Assembly (NCBI GenBank): GCA_027563935.2
Contig: JANVAS020000222.1
Location: 4,588,001-4,652,000, forward strand
DNA: 64,000 nt
DNA from: Costus lasius
Lineage: Eukaryota > Streptophyta > Magnoliopsida > Zingiberales > Costaceae
Direction of reading: 5' to 3'
A model generated the notes under the pieces. It was not told the DNA's origin and searched no databases. It saw only the letters and a list, made by a program, of their open reading frames with translations. Made by a program: the position numbers and the translations under genes. Below, one piece after another: positions 1 through 9,658 of the stretch (positions within the stretch are counted from its first letter, which is position 1; every line of letters begins with the position of its first letter).

Positions 1-160
1 CACCTTAGGAAGAGTTCCTTTCATGTTAGATAATTTTTGTGAATTAGTTATTCTTTTAACAACTCATAATTAAGGCGGGGCCATAATTTGAATCACGGGC
101 CATAATTTCGGGTCCAAAATCCATAGAATGTTGATCCCAAATTACGGTGGGGCTGTAATG
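1..160 (-). repeat. Ty3/gypsy 3'-region repeat fragment
   Basis: The segment holds repeated GGGCCRTAATTT-type blocks. It resembles 34535-34645 in the same orientation, including the shared run around GAATGTTGATCCCAAATTAC. At 34645 this sequence continues directly into material matching 1789 onward. Here the two parts are separated by 161-1783. It is therefore the far side of the same gypsy 3' region, interrupted by the 1.6 kb segment next to it. Confidence 0.6.
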
Positions 161-964
161 TGATGTAGGGGTAGATCACAAGCATGCAAACAACGAATTT
201 CGAAAATAGTTTTTTGTATTTTCATAAACTAGAGAAAACCGAATTAGACTAACGAAGTTAGAAAATAATGTTTTTGTATTTTATAAATAAGAAAACCGAA
301 ACTTATCCTACTTGCTTTAAGTAAATGACAATAACTTAAAGAAGACTCACCTTGCAGTCCTTGAGAATAGAAGGACCGTCCTTCCCGTTCTTCACCGGTC
401 CTACTCTGATGGAAGGTGCAGGTTACACACAAGGCATTCAGCAACCCCACACAGGCGTGGGTGAATTATAAGGTAAATTAAAACTCAACAATGCTTAAAG
501 TCAAGAGGGAGGCTAACCCTCCAAGTTCTCTTGCTAACAAAGTAAAGGACTATCTAAGGAAGGAAGAAGAAGAGAGAGAGGTGCGCCAAGCGTCCTTGCG
601 CCAATTCCTACAAAAGCCCAAAGATGTGTAGTAAGATGCTCTCTAGAACTTAATAGAAGAAAACACATGAAGAAAGAATACTCATCTTGTAGAATCGCCT
701 TGAAGAGAACCAAGAGGGGTATCCTAATCCTTGCGCCACCTTGAGTTTGTATTCTTGTCTTGAGGGAGATTAGCTTCGGCCTTGTTGGATGAAGGGAGGG
801 CGAAGAAGGTGAAGAGGGGAGGGGAGGCTCTTGAGAGAAGAAGAAGGGAAAGAGGAGGTGTGGGCGACACAAGCAACCTAGGCGACACAAGCACCCTTCA
901 CTTGGCTAGAAAACTAGTCAACAATATTATTTCCACAATGCTATGCGCATGATGCAATGGGGAT

Positions 965-975
965 ACATTTATAGG
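965..975 (-). promoter_or_regulatory. TATA-like box in candidate solo LTR
   Basis: The minus strand reads CCTATAAATGTA, a good plant TATA match roughly midway in the 1.6 kb segment, where an LTR promoter would be expected. No start site can be placed from sequence alone. Confidence 0.35.
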
Positions 976-1265
976 CAGCTAAGGGATGAGGATGAGGTGA
1001 GGGCAAGGTGGTCATTGGCCCCTTGCGCCCCTTACATCTTTGGAGGGAATTCGAAAATGGAGACAAGGCATTAAATGGGCTGATTGTGTTGCCTTCTTTG
1101 GATGGCTGAAATTGGCAAGTCTTTTAATTCGAATGGATGGCTTCCTTGAAATGTTGACGCCTAGGAGGGAAGGATAATTTGAACTTTGAAAACCTTCCTT
1201 GTTGTCTTGGGCGGCAATGAGAAGAAGGAAAGAAGTTTCCCCTTTAGTTGGGGATCTTGATGGAC

Positions 1266-1365
1266 GCCTCCTTAAATTGTGGATCTAGATGGGCGCCTTG
1301 CTTGATTTTGATGTGGCCTCCTTAAATTGTGGATCTAGATGGGCGCCTTGCTTGATTTTGATGTG
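1266..1365. repeat. Perfect 2 x 50-bp tandem duplication
   Basis: Positions 1266-1315 and 1316-1365 are identical 50-bp units beginning GCCTCCTTAAATTGTGG. The lack of divergence means the duplication is recent. It lies inside the candidate solo LTR. Confidence 0.9.
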
Positions 1366-1707
1366 TGGTTGGCACAAATGATTCCATGGCTGGTCTCTCT
1401 TCAATTGGCAAGGGTCTTGAAGTATGGCATTGAAGTGGAGTTGAGTTGGAAGCCCCTTTTGAGCTAGTTTGAAGTGAAGCTTCCAAAATGGGAGCTAGCT
1501 TCTTGGAGTGGAGTGAGATAGCTGATTTGTATCCCTTGAGCTGAATATAAAGTATCCATACTACATGCACTAACCTACCATGCCATTACAATGCACAACC
1601 TACCAACAACATTCATAAAAGTAAACTATATGATAGACTTTGGGGTGGAACTAACCTAACATGCCATGCAATGCAAATAAGGAAAGTATTGAAAAGGAAA
1701 GTGGACT

Positions 1708-2679
1708 CTAAGTGAAGCCATACCTGATGGGCTTCCTCCGAGCCCTAGTGGATCTTCTAAGAGCTGTGTTAGGCCCTCCATCAAAATGAATATTATGGGC
1801 CGTATTTTGGCACTGAGAATCTGCAGTGTTTTTCGGCGACCTGATCACGGCCCGGCCGTGTTCCTTGTCACGGCCGTGATCGCTGAGGTTGCATTCCGCC
1901 CAGCTCGTCATGGGCGTGTCGAGGGACGTGCTTGCGTTCGCGTCCTTCCTCGACCATGTCATGGCCGTGCTTTCCATCACGGCGTGGCCGTGTCTGGGTC
2001 GGCTAGATCTTGCAGCGTCGAACACGGTAGAGGGAATGGGTGTGCTGGTGGTCTGCGGGCTGGTCACGGCCTTGTCCACCGTCACGGCCTGGCCGTGTCG
2101 GAGTCCGGGAAGCTCTGGTTGGGCTGAAAATTCCTGAAGTCCTGGGGAGTCTCTCGAAGTGCCTTCTTGTGGGTTTGGGTTGCCCACATGGGTACTCATG
2201 GGTCTGTCTTCTTGTCCATCAGTGTGGGTTGCTCCTGCATCAGCTTCCGCTATGTGATCTGATGAGTTCTCCTTTGGAGAACTAGGGGGAAGAGGGTCAT
2301 CGGGGTCCAAGGGCTCCTCCAACGGATCATAGAAGGGAAGGAGGTCTGCCACATTGAAGACGGGGTGAATCCCCACGTCCATGGGTAAGTCCAGAACATA
2401 GGCGTTGGAGCCGATTAGCCGCACCACCGCATAGGGTCCCATGTAACGTGGCCGGAGCTTAAAATGTGCTTTGTTGGACACACGCTTGGGGTGGATACGC
2501 ACCCTCACTAGCTCACCTACAGAAAAATGATGTGGCCTACGATGCGCATTGGCCTTCATTACGTTGTGAGTGTTGCCCAAAAAGATACGACGCCGAAGCT
2601 CATTATGCAAACTAGCGATATGCTGCGCGAAGGAGTATGCATGCGTGGAAAGATGAGACTCCATGGGAAGGTCATGCAA
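1708..2679 (-). pseudogene. Gypsy integrase C-terminus (GPY/F-like) and repetitive tail
   Basis: This is the C-terminal part of the gypsy polyprotein, in a different frame from the integrase core upstream. The N-terminal third resembles the integrase C-terminal region, with a GELVRVRIHPKR stretch and a GPY-like motif (RYMGPYAVVRLIGSNAYVLDLP). It is followed by a proline- and aspartate-rich linker and about 200 residues of tail with recurring HG(Q/H/R)AV units. The last codons, an RRSTRARRKPIRYG-like basic end, lie in the 161-1783 segment and may not be original. A repetitive tail of this kind is unusual after a GPY/F domain; its function is unknown. Confidence 0.7.
1846..2100. repeat. Array of CACGGCC/GGCCGTG half-palindromes
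   Basis: Repeated CACGGCC and GGCCGTG blocks occur, several forming palindromes: 1846-1860, CACGGCCGTG at 1869-1878, CATGGCCGTG at 1960-1969, and pairs near 1976-1992 and 2081-2098. The same style of array recurs at 34480-34970. On the minus strand these blocks encode the HG(Q/R)AV-type units of the gypsy tail. Confidence 0.65.
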
Positions 2680-3251
2680 CTCGATGGGTTTATGCGGCTA
2701 ATGGCCCGTGACAATCTGGAAGGGACTAAGACCCGTAGACCTATTAGAAGCACTATTGTACGCAAACTCGACCATGGGCAGGATGGAATCCCAAGACCAC
2801 AGATGGTCTTGGTGAGGCAACAGAGGAGATTGCCCAAGCTTCGGTTAACGACTTCGGTTTGCCCATCAGTTTGGGGGTGATAGGCCATGGAGAATTTCAG
2901 AGTGGTGCCCAAGAGGGCCCACAATGAGCGCCAGAAGTGGCTCACAAAGCGTGTGTCGCAGTCAGACACGATGGTGGAGGGAAGACCATGGAGATGCATG
3001 ATTCCTCGGACGAAAAGATGTGCGACGTGGGAAGCATCTGTAGTGTGCGAACAAGGGATAAAGTGGGCCATATTCGAAAGCCGATCTATGACCACATAGA
3101 CGGAATCGAAGCGGGAAGCGGTCTGTGGCAACCCGAGGACAAAGTCCATGCTCAGGTCGTGCCACGGACCGGCAGCCACTGGCAACGGGGTATAGAGACC
3201 CGTGTTCGAGGGGCAGAGTTTGGCTAACTGACACGTACCGCAATGGCGCAC
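2559..3251 (-). pseudogene. Gypsy integrase core, frameshifted
   Basis: This integrase would insert element DNA into the host. Visible parts are the CC half of the zinc site (CGTC), then the catalytic DDE core: MDFVLGL, VSDCDTRF and GQTEVVN. The HH half lies in the separate upstream frame (HAGGIAGHHGRD, ending at 3283), and a TAG sits in the linker between them. After the SLGNLLCCLTK stretch the frame shifts near 2820-2830, and integrase continues in another frame. It is non-functional as it stands. Confidence 0.85.
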
Positions 3252-3282
3252 AATGCGCTAGACGTCCTTGCGAAGGGAAGGC

Positions 3283-4068
3283 CTAAACAGAGGAATGCAC
3301 AAACGATTTCTCCACCATCTCAAGGGTCTTGTCGCGGCCATGGTGGCCGGCGATGCCACCCGCGTGGAGCTCGAGCAAGAGATGGTCTCGAAGCGATGAA
3401 CGGGGAATACACAAACGATTCCTCAAGAAAAGGTAACCCTTACACAATTGGTAGGGGGAGTCAGGGTCCGGGGACTCGGTCAAGGCGGCGTAGATGGCAC
3501 CAAAGTCAGAGCATGTGGCGTACTCCTCTTTGACATGGTCAAAGGTATTGACATGAGTGCGCATCACGCATAAGAGGGTCCGAACATGACTCAAGGCATC
3601 CGCGATGCCATTCTTCTTACTCGCCTTATGGTTGATCACGAAGGAATACTGCTGGAGGTACTCAACCCACTTAGCATGGCGGACGCCCAACCTCTTTTGG
3701 GCATTAAGTAAGGAGAGGGCCTGATGGTCGCTATGCAACACAAACTCACGGTGAAGAAGATAGTGCCGCCATTGGCGCAGCGACTGGATTATGGCGTAAA
3801 ATTCCTTATCGTAAGTCGAGTAACGCTGGTGAACAACGTTCAGTTTCTCACTGAAGAAGGCCATAGGATGGCCCTCCTGACTAAGGGAACCACCGATGCC
3901 GGAACCGGAGGCATTGCACGTGACCTCGAAGACTTTTGAAAAGTCGGGGAGGCACAAGACAGGGACGGTGGTCAAGGCGTCCTTAAGCGCGTTGAAAGCT
4001 CGTTGAGTGGTAGGGGTCCACTCAAACTCATACTTAGGGAGACATTGGGTTAAGGGGGTTGCGATCAT
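3283..4068 (-). pseudogene. Gypsy RNase H and integrase zinc-site start
   Basis: The RNase H-like region follows RT after an in-frame TGA at 4084-4086. Recognisable blocks are FNALKDALTTVPVL, FYAIIQSLRQWRHYL, LHSDHQAL and GIADALSH. The first catalytic aspartate position reads CNAS rather than the family's usual DAS, a G-to-A change that should abolish activity. The frame then runs into the HH half of the integrase zinc motif before breaking. Confidence 0.8.
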
Positions 4069-4086
4069 GTTGAACCCACGGATAAA

Positions 4087-5466
4087 TCAACGGTAGAAAC
4101 CCGCAAGACCCAAAAAACTACGGACCTCGGTGACGGTGTGAGGCTCAGGCCAATGCCGGATGGCCTCAACCTTAGTAGGGTCAACGGACAGACCTTGGTC
4201 GGACACAATATACCCATGAAAATACACACTGCTGGTCAGAAAAGCGCACTTCTTTATGTTAAGGAAGAGGTGCTCTTTGCGCAGGAGCTCGAGGGTGGAG
4301 CGAAGATGCTCCAAGTGTTCATCGCGTGTCCGATTATAGATCAGGATGTCATCGAAGTAGACGACCAAAAACTTGCCCATATATGGCTTGAGGACTTGAC
4401 TTATCAAGCGCATGAACGTAGAAGGGGCATTGGACAACCCAAATGGCATGACAAGCCATTCGTAAAGACCGTCCTTGTTCTTAAATGCAGTCTTCCACTC
4501 ATCACCGTCGTGAATGTGGACTTGGTGATATCCGCTCTGAAGGTCAAGCTTGGAAAACCATGATGTGCCGGTGATCAAATCCAACATGTCGTCAAGCCAA
4601 GGAATGAGAAACCTATACTTGACGGTGATCCTATTAATGGCACGGCTATCAGCACACATGCACCATGACCTGCCCTTTTTGGGCGTGAGAAGCGCGGGAA
4701 CGGCGCAAGGGCTGAGACTCTCGCAGATGTACCCCTTAGTGAGGAGATTATCCACTTGACGCTGCAGTTCAACGTGCTCTGTGGGGTTGAGACGATGATG
4801 GGGCAAGTTAGGGAGGGGTGCTCCCGGGACGAGGTCAATCGCGTGCTGGATTTCCCTTTCCGGTGGAAGGCTGTGAGGTAAATCCTCAGGGCTGATATCA
4901 CCAAACTCGGCAAGGAGGGCGGACACCTCAACGGGAGGCGCCGAGTCAAGACAAGGGATAGAATCCTGCACTTTGCGCAGCATGAGCGCGTAGACGGTCT
5001 TGGTCTGATGGGCCTCGCGAACCAGCGCAGGGGTGCGCATGAGAGAGGCCATGGGGGAACGCAAAGGGGCAGGTACCGAGGGTGTGATTAGGCCCTTAGA
5101 GGTGGACACGCGAAGCTCCTTGGGCAGAGCCGGGATCAAGCGGCTCTTCTGCTTATCGTGGTCAAACACATAAGTGTTCAACCGGCCATAGTGGACCACA
5201 TCCCTATCGTACAGCCATGGGCGGCCAAGGAGGACGTGGGCGACATCCATGGTCACGACGTCGCACAATACCTTCTCACGATAGTTCCCAAAAGCGATGG
5301 GAACCTGACATTGGTTCGTGACCGGAAGACTCGTGGTATCAACCCATGCGATAGAGTAAGGTCTTGGGTGGGGCTCAAGGGGAAGGCCGAAGTGCGTGAC
5401 CGTGGTGAAAATGCTCGAGCGCCTCCAATCCTCGGAAGGCGCGGGCTGGACAAGGTTGCAGCGCAC
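4087..5466 (-). pseudogene. Gypsy protease remnant and reverse transcriptase
   Basis: The N-terminal part resembles a retropepsin C-terminal half (DVAHVLLGRPWLYDRDV), but no D-S/T-G active site is found before it. The reverse transcriptase is well kept, with CADSRAIN, SKLDLQSGYHQV, TAFKNKDGLYEWLVMPFGLSNAP and the catalytic YFDD in LVVYFDDILIYN. The frame ends with the in-frame TGA that separates it from RNase H. RT catalytic residues survive although the protease site does not. Confidence 0.85.
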
Positions 5467-5951
5467 TACAACTGTGGACGAACCCGACTCCTCACCACTA
5501 GTGTAGCCGGCTGCAGACAGTTGTAACAGGTGATGCGGCTAGAGGACCTAACCGCGGGGGCCTTGCCCTTCTCCTCCCAAGTGGGCCGAGAAGACGAAGC
5601 CTCGAGGTGTGGGCATCTAGGGGACGGATGGGTCGGGGGTGCGGGTCGCGGGTCCGGACGAGGCTTCGGACGCTCAAGTCGCGGGTGGGGTTGCGGGGGA
5701 CCACCCGCATGAGGACACCTGTGGGGGCCAAAGTCTCTGCACCTGGCCGCTGCGCGAAGGTCTTGCTCGATGTCTCGAGCGCACTGAAAGGTTTGGTCAA
5801 AGGTCTCCGAACCATACGTAGGCAAGTCGCGGCGGATGTCTGCGCGGATCCCTTTCTTAAACTTCGACAACGCCAACTCAGAGTGAGATCGTGCAGAAAT
5901 ATGCAATGCGATGGAGTGAGATCGTGCGAACGATAAGAATCGAACGTGCAA
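5466..5951 (-). pseudogene. Gypsy gag C-terminal remnant
   Basis: A gag-like stretch (FKKGIRADIRRDL ... IEQDLR) is followed by a Pro/Arg-rich linker and the first half of a zinc knuckle (CYNC). The knuckle's His and last Cys are missing, and the frame stops soon after. The gag N-terminus is absent. Two copies of GAGTGAGATCGTGC (5881-5894 and 5914-5927) lie at the upstream edge and may mark the deletion. Confidence 0.7.
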
Positions 5952-5956
5952 CCTCC

Positions 5957-5967
5957 CTCTGATACCA
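5957..5967 (-). promoter_or_regulatory. Gypsy primer-binding site
   Basis: The minus strand reads TGGTATCAGAG four bases inside the LTR edge at 5972. This matches the 3' end of plant initiator-Met tRNA as used by many LTR retrotransposons. It fixes element polarity as minus. Confidence 0.85.
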
Positions 5968-5971
5968 GAAT

Positions 5972-6415
5972 TGATGTGGCGACTAATAGATGGGATGGTC
6001 CATAATACCGTACTCTAGGATTTTACACAATGCACGCGAAAACGGGAGAGGGTCGTGAGATGAGGGAAGAGAAAGCGCGTCAGAAAGTGCAGGAAAACCG
6101 ATAGATGCATCGGTTTTAAGCTTAGCCACACGTCGGGAAGAGAAAGACACGATAAATAATTCGATCGGGGCAACACGAATGCGAATAAAAGGGAACATCA
6201 CTAAACTACTGAATATAATGTACTAACCTCATAGCAATTTTTTTTAAGCTCACTTAGCACGTTTTAAGCTTAGCCACACGTCGGGGATTGCGGTTGCGCA
6301 GGATTCAGCTCGCGCACCTATGGAGCTAAAATCACACCAAAAGACAAGAGATCCGACCACACCTCCGATGGCGAATGGCCAGGGGTGAAGAAGCGAGGAA
6401 ACCACAGCGAGTAAG
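5972..6415 (-). mobile_element. Gypsy 5' LTR, PBS-proximal part
   Basis: On the minus strand this LTR ends CGCCACATCA just before the primer-binding site. Its other part lies beyond copia copy 1, from 15587. About 380 bp of it match 35097-35481 in the opposite orientation, confirming that it is a repeated LTR. The last 5 bp (GTAAG) are the target site of copy 1. Confidence 0.8.
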
Positions 6416-7234
6416 TGTTGGAGTATGCCCTTAAGGCTAATGTTTGAGGCCTTGGGATTGTAACAGTATCATGTATAAACACTTTTGTTTATAAAGGCAA
6501 TGGTTGTTATTCAGTTTTGTTACCTTGTCTGCTGTAATAAGTGTACTTCTGAATAATGTCTCAAAGCTGTTCAGCTAGGCTGACATGCTATATATCCTTA
6601 GTCGAGATATCTTGGTGAACATGAGACAGCCTTGATATGGTTAAGACTAATATGTGTTTTAATCTTATAGGATGCTTCGAGCATGGAATAAGATGTAGAC
6701 TCATGGGTACATTGGATGTACTGGACAGACCCTACTAGGATATTCAATTGCTTGTCACAATGTGAATAATCCTTGTTTGCACTAAGTGGCACATGTCCTC
6801 TGACTTGAGATCACTTGTGTTTCTAAATGATGATTGTCATTGTTTTGAGGTAGTTCAATATCATTTGAAAGATAATGGTTATAGACTATCTTGGATAATG
6901 ATCATGAGTCAGGTTGGGACACTAGTGATAGATATAGGATTGCCGTCTCCTTGTTCAAGGAGTGTGATGTTCTATAGGGGCCCCCTAGATGAGATGATTG
7001 AGAAAGTGTATGGCCATACCCAGGTGACTATATTCATCTGATCTAATCATGCTCATCATATTGGAGTTACAAGCTTGACCCGCTTGTCCAATAAGAACAT
7101 CCAGTGGCAAAGGATACATGCATGCCTTGTGAAGTTGATTCACACTTGTGCTGTGGTTTGGGTGTAGTCTTGGAAGACTCTTTCCTTTATATCGGGAGAC
7201 AGTGATGTGTTGCTAGATACCTCTCACTGATCGT

Positions 7235-7261
7235 GATAACGTAAGTTATCGTTACCGACAT
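7235..7261 (+). promoter_or_regulatory. GATAAC inverted repeat plus DRE core
   Basis: GATAAC (7235-7240), a 4-base spacer and GTTATC (7245-7250) are followed by TACCGACAT (7253-7261). TACCGACAT is identical to the known drought/cold DRE element bound by DREB/CBF factors. The motif pair occurs in every family-A LTR, for example 14734, 17161, 33481, 23999, 31396, 40530, 47990 and 51797 for the DRE. Binding is inferred, not shown. Confidence 0.55.
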
Positions 7262-7954
7262 TTAAAGGAAACCCTCAGGGTCGCACAATTTGATGAAATG
7301 GCTTACTTAAGTCAGATCCTGTGGACTGAATTGTTTTGGTTCAGTTGAAAGGGATTTAACCTCTGATTGTAAGTGAGATCTGGTCTGATCATGTTTGATT
7401 GATTAGGGCTTGAGATCGGTAAGCTTCGATCGAGAGTGTGGATGCTAGATCGGTGAGATCAAGAGCATCAAGAGATGATCGGTTAGATCTTGAACCATTT
7501 GGTTCAAGGGAGATCTAGACCATGGCTTGGCTTGGTTCGATTTGGTCTTTGGACCAATTGAAATTGGACCAACTTCAATTGAACCGGTTCACATATGTGA
7601 ACGCATGGTTCAATTAAGTTTGCGTTTTGGATTAGTTCAAAGCCATGAACGCATGGCTTCATGACCTTCCTTTTATGGAAGTCTTGTAACGCCAAAACGC
7701 ATATGCTTGCCTCAACGGCTCTAATCTTTGGAGCTCTCTCGTGTGTGGCTTAGAGCTTAGACGAAGAGGAAGAAGAGAGCTTTCGGCCAAGGGAGATATC
7801 ATCTCATCTTTCTTTTCCAACGATCAAGGACCCTTTGAAGAGCTTTGCTAGCACAAAGGATTCAAAGGAGCAAGCCATCTTCATTGTTGTGTGCGTCACC
7901 TTTGGAGAAGAAGCATTCGACTCTTTGCTTCCAAGGCTCCATCCACCCATGGCT

Positions 7955-7963
7955 ATGGTGAGA
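7955..7963 (+). promoter_or_regulatory. Candidate 5' splice donor in U5
   Basis: ATG|GTGAGA has GT at 7958-7959, about 143 bases before the LTR end. Equivalent GT sites lie 134-175 bases before the end of every other family-A LTR examined (52526, 56453, 60125; minus 32791, 30705, 47282) and of the family B LTR (AAG|GTATTT, minus, 36702). Confidence 0.4.
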
Positions 7964-8102
7964 TCTTTTCATGATCTTTCAATTAAAACAAAGTTGATTA
8001 TATAGAACATGCGATCCTATAGAAACCCTAATTCCGCCCATGCAAGTACTTTGATTTGCGCATGCTTAGGGTTTCGCTCCCCCTTGAAGGGGACCCAACA
8101 AC

Positions 8103-8114
8103 TGGTATCAGAGC
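8103..8114 (+). promoter_or_regulatory. Copy 1 primer-binding site
   Basis: TGGTATCAGAGC lies two bases after the LTR and is complementary to the 3' end of initiator-Met tRNA. It would prime minus-strand DNA synthesis. Confidence 0.95.
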
Positions 8115-8521
8115 AGGGTTTTCAGTAGATCTATATGATTGCTTTGTTAAGATTGTGATCCACTCATGATTCCATGTTGCGCTCTCTTGATGCTTTGTTT
8201 ACTTGCGCTTACATGATACTATGTTCTTGCGCTTACATGATACTATGTGCTACCATATTTGTTTGCGCTTGTATCATTGCTTGGAGAAGTTTGCGCTCAT
8301 GTCTAGATCTATGGGTTATCAACATGCAAAGATTAACATGCTAGATATTAGATGTATCTTGTTTATCTTGTTTGGCGCATGTTGTTTGTTTGCGCTTGTT
8401 GTAGTTGTTTTTCCAAACTTACATCTTGCGCGCCTATCACCATTAGATCTAAGTGGCGCCTACTATAAACCCTTAGACGGGTTAGTAGGGTTGAAATCAT
8501 CCTCTAAGTAAGATCTAACTA

Positions 8522-8533
8522 GTCTGATCAGAC
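8522..8533 (+). promoter_or_regulatory. Perfect palindrome, candidate RNA dimerisation site
   Basis: GTCTGATCAGAC is self-complementary and lies about 420 bases after the primer-binding site. It is unchanged in the leaders of copies 3 (30201-30212), 4 (46734-46745), 5 (56947-56958) and 6 (60743-60754). In copy 2 it occurs at 32340-32351, at a recombination junction. Dimerisation function is inferred by analogy with retroviral leaders. Confidence 0.45.
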
Positions 8534-9453
8534 CATCTGACAGCCTAGATGGGTCGACCAGATGGCACCTGTGCGCAAGCACGAGGTGGCTATAGGTCGA
8601 CTGCATCACAGGCGTGTAGCGAGGTCTGGTCGAGACAACCAGTGAACACACATGAGTTTGGCCCGGGGTCACACCCGCTTGCCAGAACTCATGTTGGTTG
8701 TTCAGCCCTTAGGGCATGCATGGTTGACCATTAGGTCAACGCAAGTCAGTTAAGACTTGGTGCATGCAAGGGCATGGATCAAACTAGACATGATGAGTGG
8801 ATCCCTATTAATGGACCGTTGTAAGGTTGTAGGAGCACATAAGTAAAGTAAAATTGATGCTAATGGGTTTTCAAAATTTTATTTTCTTATGTGATGGATC
8901 ACATGTTGATTGAATGATGCCATGATGCTTGTTTATTTAATCTTATGTGGGATGCCCTTTATTGTGTGCTGTGCTGGGGCCTGCGAGCCTGGTAAATTAT
9001 TATTTTTGTGATCTGCGAATCACATTTTTAATTAATTTATTGTATAATTGACCTGCGAGTCAAGCTTGTCTAGATAGATTAAAATGTATTTTAATTAGAC
9101 AAGAACACAAAAGCACACATCGCAGAGGCGCATTCACCTGGTGGGCGCACCTGAGCTGCATTGAGCGCTAGGGCCCTGGGTTGGACCAGATGAGATGCAA
9201 AAGACCCAAGAAGCAAGTGAAGACTTAAGATAACTTAAGGTCTTACTTAGGGTTCATGGGCTTTTACCACATAAGATCAGCATGCTTTCTATTTATTGCT
9301 TTTATAATTAGAATTGCATGAGTTTATCTTCTGCTATAGCCATAGGATTTGTCTGATAGTAAGAAGATAAAAGACCGTTAAAATCCAACGCTAAAATATC
9401 AAGCTCGTTAGCCTTCTGACGCGAAACCTCACTGTTCTGACTATCGTTGGAGC

Positions 9454-9479
9454 CGTGTTGTACCCACTCAGTGGGCACG
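9454..9479 (+). promoter_or_regulatory. Leader hairpin 1 (TTGTA-bulge type)
   Basis: CGTG pairs with CACG, then a TTGTA bulge, then CCCAC pairs with GTGGG around a TCA loop. It recurs in copies 2 (22425-22450), 3 (29262-29287), 4 (45799-45824), 5 (57872-57897) and 6 (61666-61691). Confidence 0.6.
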
Positions 9480-9658
9480 TCCATCTATCTTCAGACGGTG
9501 CGGGATTTCACCTGCGTGTTACAGAGAAGGGATTTATCGCTTCTCGTTGCTCAGCATAGCACGTGGTGGTCCAGGGAGTAGGTCAGGTCAGCTTGACCAT
9601 ATAGGCTACACATGGGGCATATGATAGCTATATGGAGGCAGCCATCTGTGGGGTCAGA

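Larger units (their letters stand above)
161..1783 (-). mobile_element. Candidate solo LTR, 1623 bp, minus strand
   Basis: The segment starts TGATG and ends CATCA, a 5-bp terminal inverted repeat with the TG...CA ends of LTRs. It is flanked by TAATG (156-160) and AAATG (1784-1788), a 4-of-5 target duplication. It is absent from the related sequence around 34645, where the flanks are contiguous. A minus-strand TATA-like box lies near its middle. It does not match the gypsy LTR at 5972. The minus-strand gypsy reading frame enters it for about 25 codons and stops at 1708. Alternatively it is native 3' sequence deleted from the other copy through AATG microhomology. Confidence 0.5.
1789..5971 (-). 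mobile_element. Degenerate Ty3/gypsy element, internal region
   Basis: Domains run protease-RT-RNase H-integrase, the order that defines Ty3/gypsy. Several frameshifts and stops interrupt them. The primer-binding site and the adjoining LTR mark its 5' side at 5957-5972. The 3' LTR is not in the window unless 161-1783 is related to it. The leader and most of gag are missing, because gag C-terminal coding starts within about 70 bp of the primer-binding site. It cannot encode its own proteins. Confidence 0.85.
6416..8100 (+). repeat. Copy 1 5' LTR
   Basis: It runs from TGTTGGAGTATGCCC to GGGGACCCAACA, 1685 bp, and ends two bases before the primer-binding site. Near position 770 it holds a possible TATA (CTTTATATC, 7185-7193). 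It also holds an inverted repeat plus DRE core (7235-7261) and a donor-like site (7958). A 64-codon antisense frame at 6598-6792 is present in all eleven family-A LTRs here; it overlaps U3 and has no recognisable domain. Confidence 0.97.

Noticed and set aside
1708..2127. Envelope-like gene in the gypsy 3' region
   Set aside because: The frame is continuous with the integrase C-terminal domain and consists of repeats; no signal peptide or membrane segment is visible.
3295..3425. Local repeat of ACAAACGATT at 3301 and 3413 in gypsy pol, as a possible conversion patch
   Set aside because: The match is too short and the region too decayed to separate conversion from chance.
8103..8114. tRNA gene suggested by the TGGTATCAGAGC match
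   Set aside because: Only the short complement to the tRNA 3' end is present; there is no cloverleaf, so it is a primer-binding site.
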